64,000 bases of DNA. It comes from Blastomussa wellsi (lineage: Eukaryota > Cnidaria > Anthozoa > Scleractinia > Plerogyridae). Below are more notes on the stretch, generated by a model. The model was given only the letters and a program-made list of their open reading frames with translations, was not told where the DNA came from and did not search any database. The stretch spans positions 22,998,532 to 23,062,531 of the forward strand of contig OX393567.1 of the NCBI GenBank assembly GCA_947652115.1, read 5' to 3'. Within the stretch, counting starts at the first letter, position 1. The stretch itself is not shown here.

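Overview
This is animal genomic DNA, most likely from an anthozoan cnidarian such as a stony coral or close relative. It has many short exons with GT-AG introns, an intronless class A GPCR of the kind common in cnidarians, and introns packed with palindromic MITE-like elements, a DIRS-type retrotransposon, Penelope-like fragments and tRNA-derived repeats. No species marker is visible, so the taxon is an inference.

Almost the whole window is one gene on the + strand. I could join 33 exons (712-64000) in a single unbroken reading frame of about 29.0 kb, or about 9,670 amino acids. Neither a start codon with signal peptide nor a stop codon is in the window, so the protein is larger still. It is an array of about 22 repeats of roughly 390-400 residues. 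Each unit has three parts: a Gly-rich block (AGHGG, YG..Y.P, GSGGG, GGGSGGSI, GGRIA.YY, GGPGTV motifs), a middle part (AWL, F.ELQIYGGAHLAI, GDRTG.LHV..NQ, DIPF, YGG.L.LAP) and a beta-helix-like tail rich in N-glycosylation sequons that ends near ITIDDGG..SADG. Three units carry a discoidin/F5-8C-like insertion (exons 4-5, 10-11, 18-19). Exon 26 alone is 7.4 kb and holds six Gly-rich centres at a regular spacing of about 1.16 kb. The protein is presumably secreted or extracellular. I cannot assign a known name or function.

Region by region: 1-20.5 kb holds exons 1-16, with introns containing fold-back elements (5.6-6.05, 7.8, 8.1, 13.4, 17.0 kb) and a tRNA-Thr-like repeat at 15.3-15.6 kb. The 20.5-27.0 kb intron contains a MITE, a Penelope-like fragment split by a DIRS-type element of about 4.4 kb (gag-like ORF, RT/RNase H, tyrosine recombinase, inverted terminal repeats and an internal complementary region; coding part broken), and a 784-bp MITE. 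After exon 17, an 8-kb intron (27.2-35.2 kb) contains a Penelope-like 3' end, a tRNA-derived SINE, a GPCR gene on the opposite strand (30.9-32.2 kb), a duplicated 175-bp segment and a Ty3/Gypsy pol remnant. From 35.2 to 64 kb are exons 18-33, with more MITEs and a head-to-head Penelope-like insertion with a clear 13-bp target duplication (38.77-39.00 kb).

Splicing across the two largest introns is supported by matching phase and by repeat continuity: the sequence on either side of each intron rebuilds the pattern of neighbouring units. The GPCR and the mobile elements are therefore guests within introns of the giant gene.
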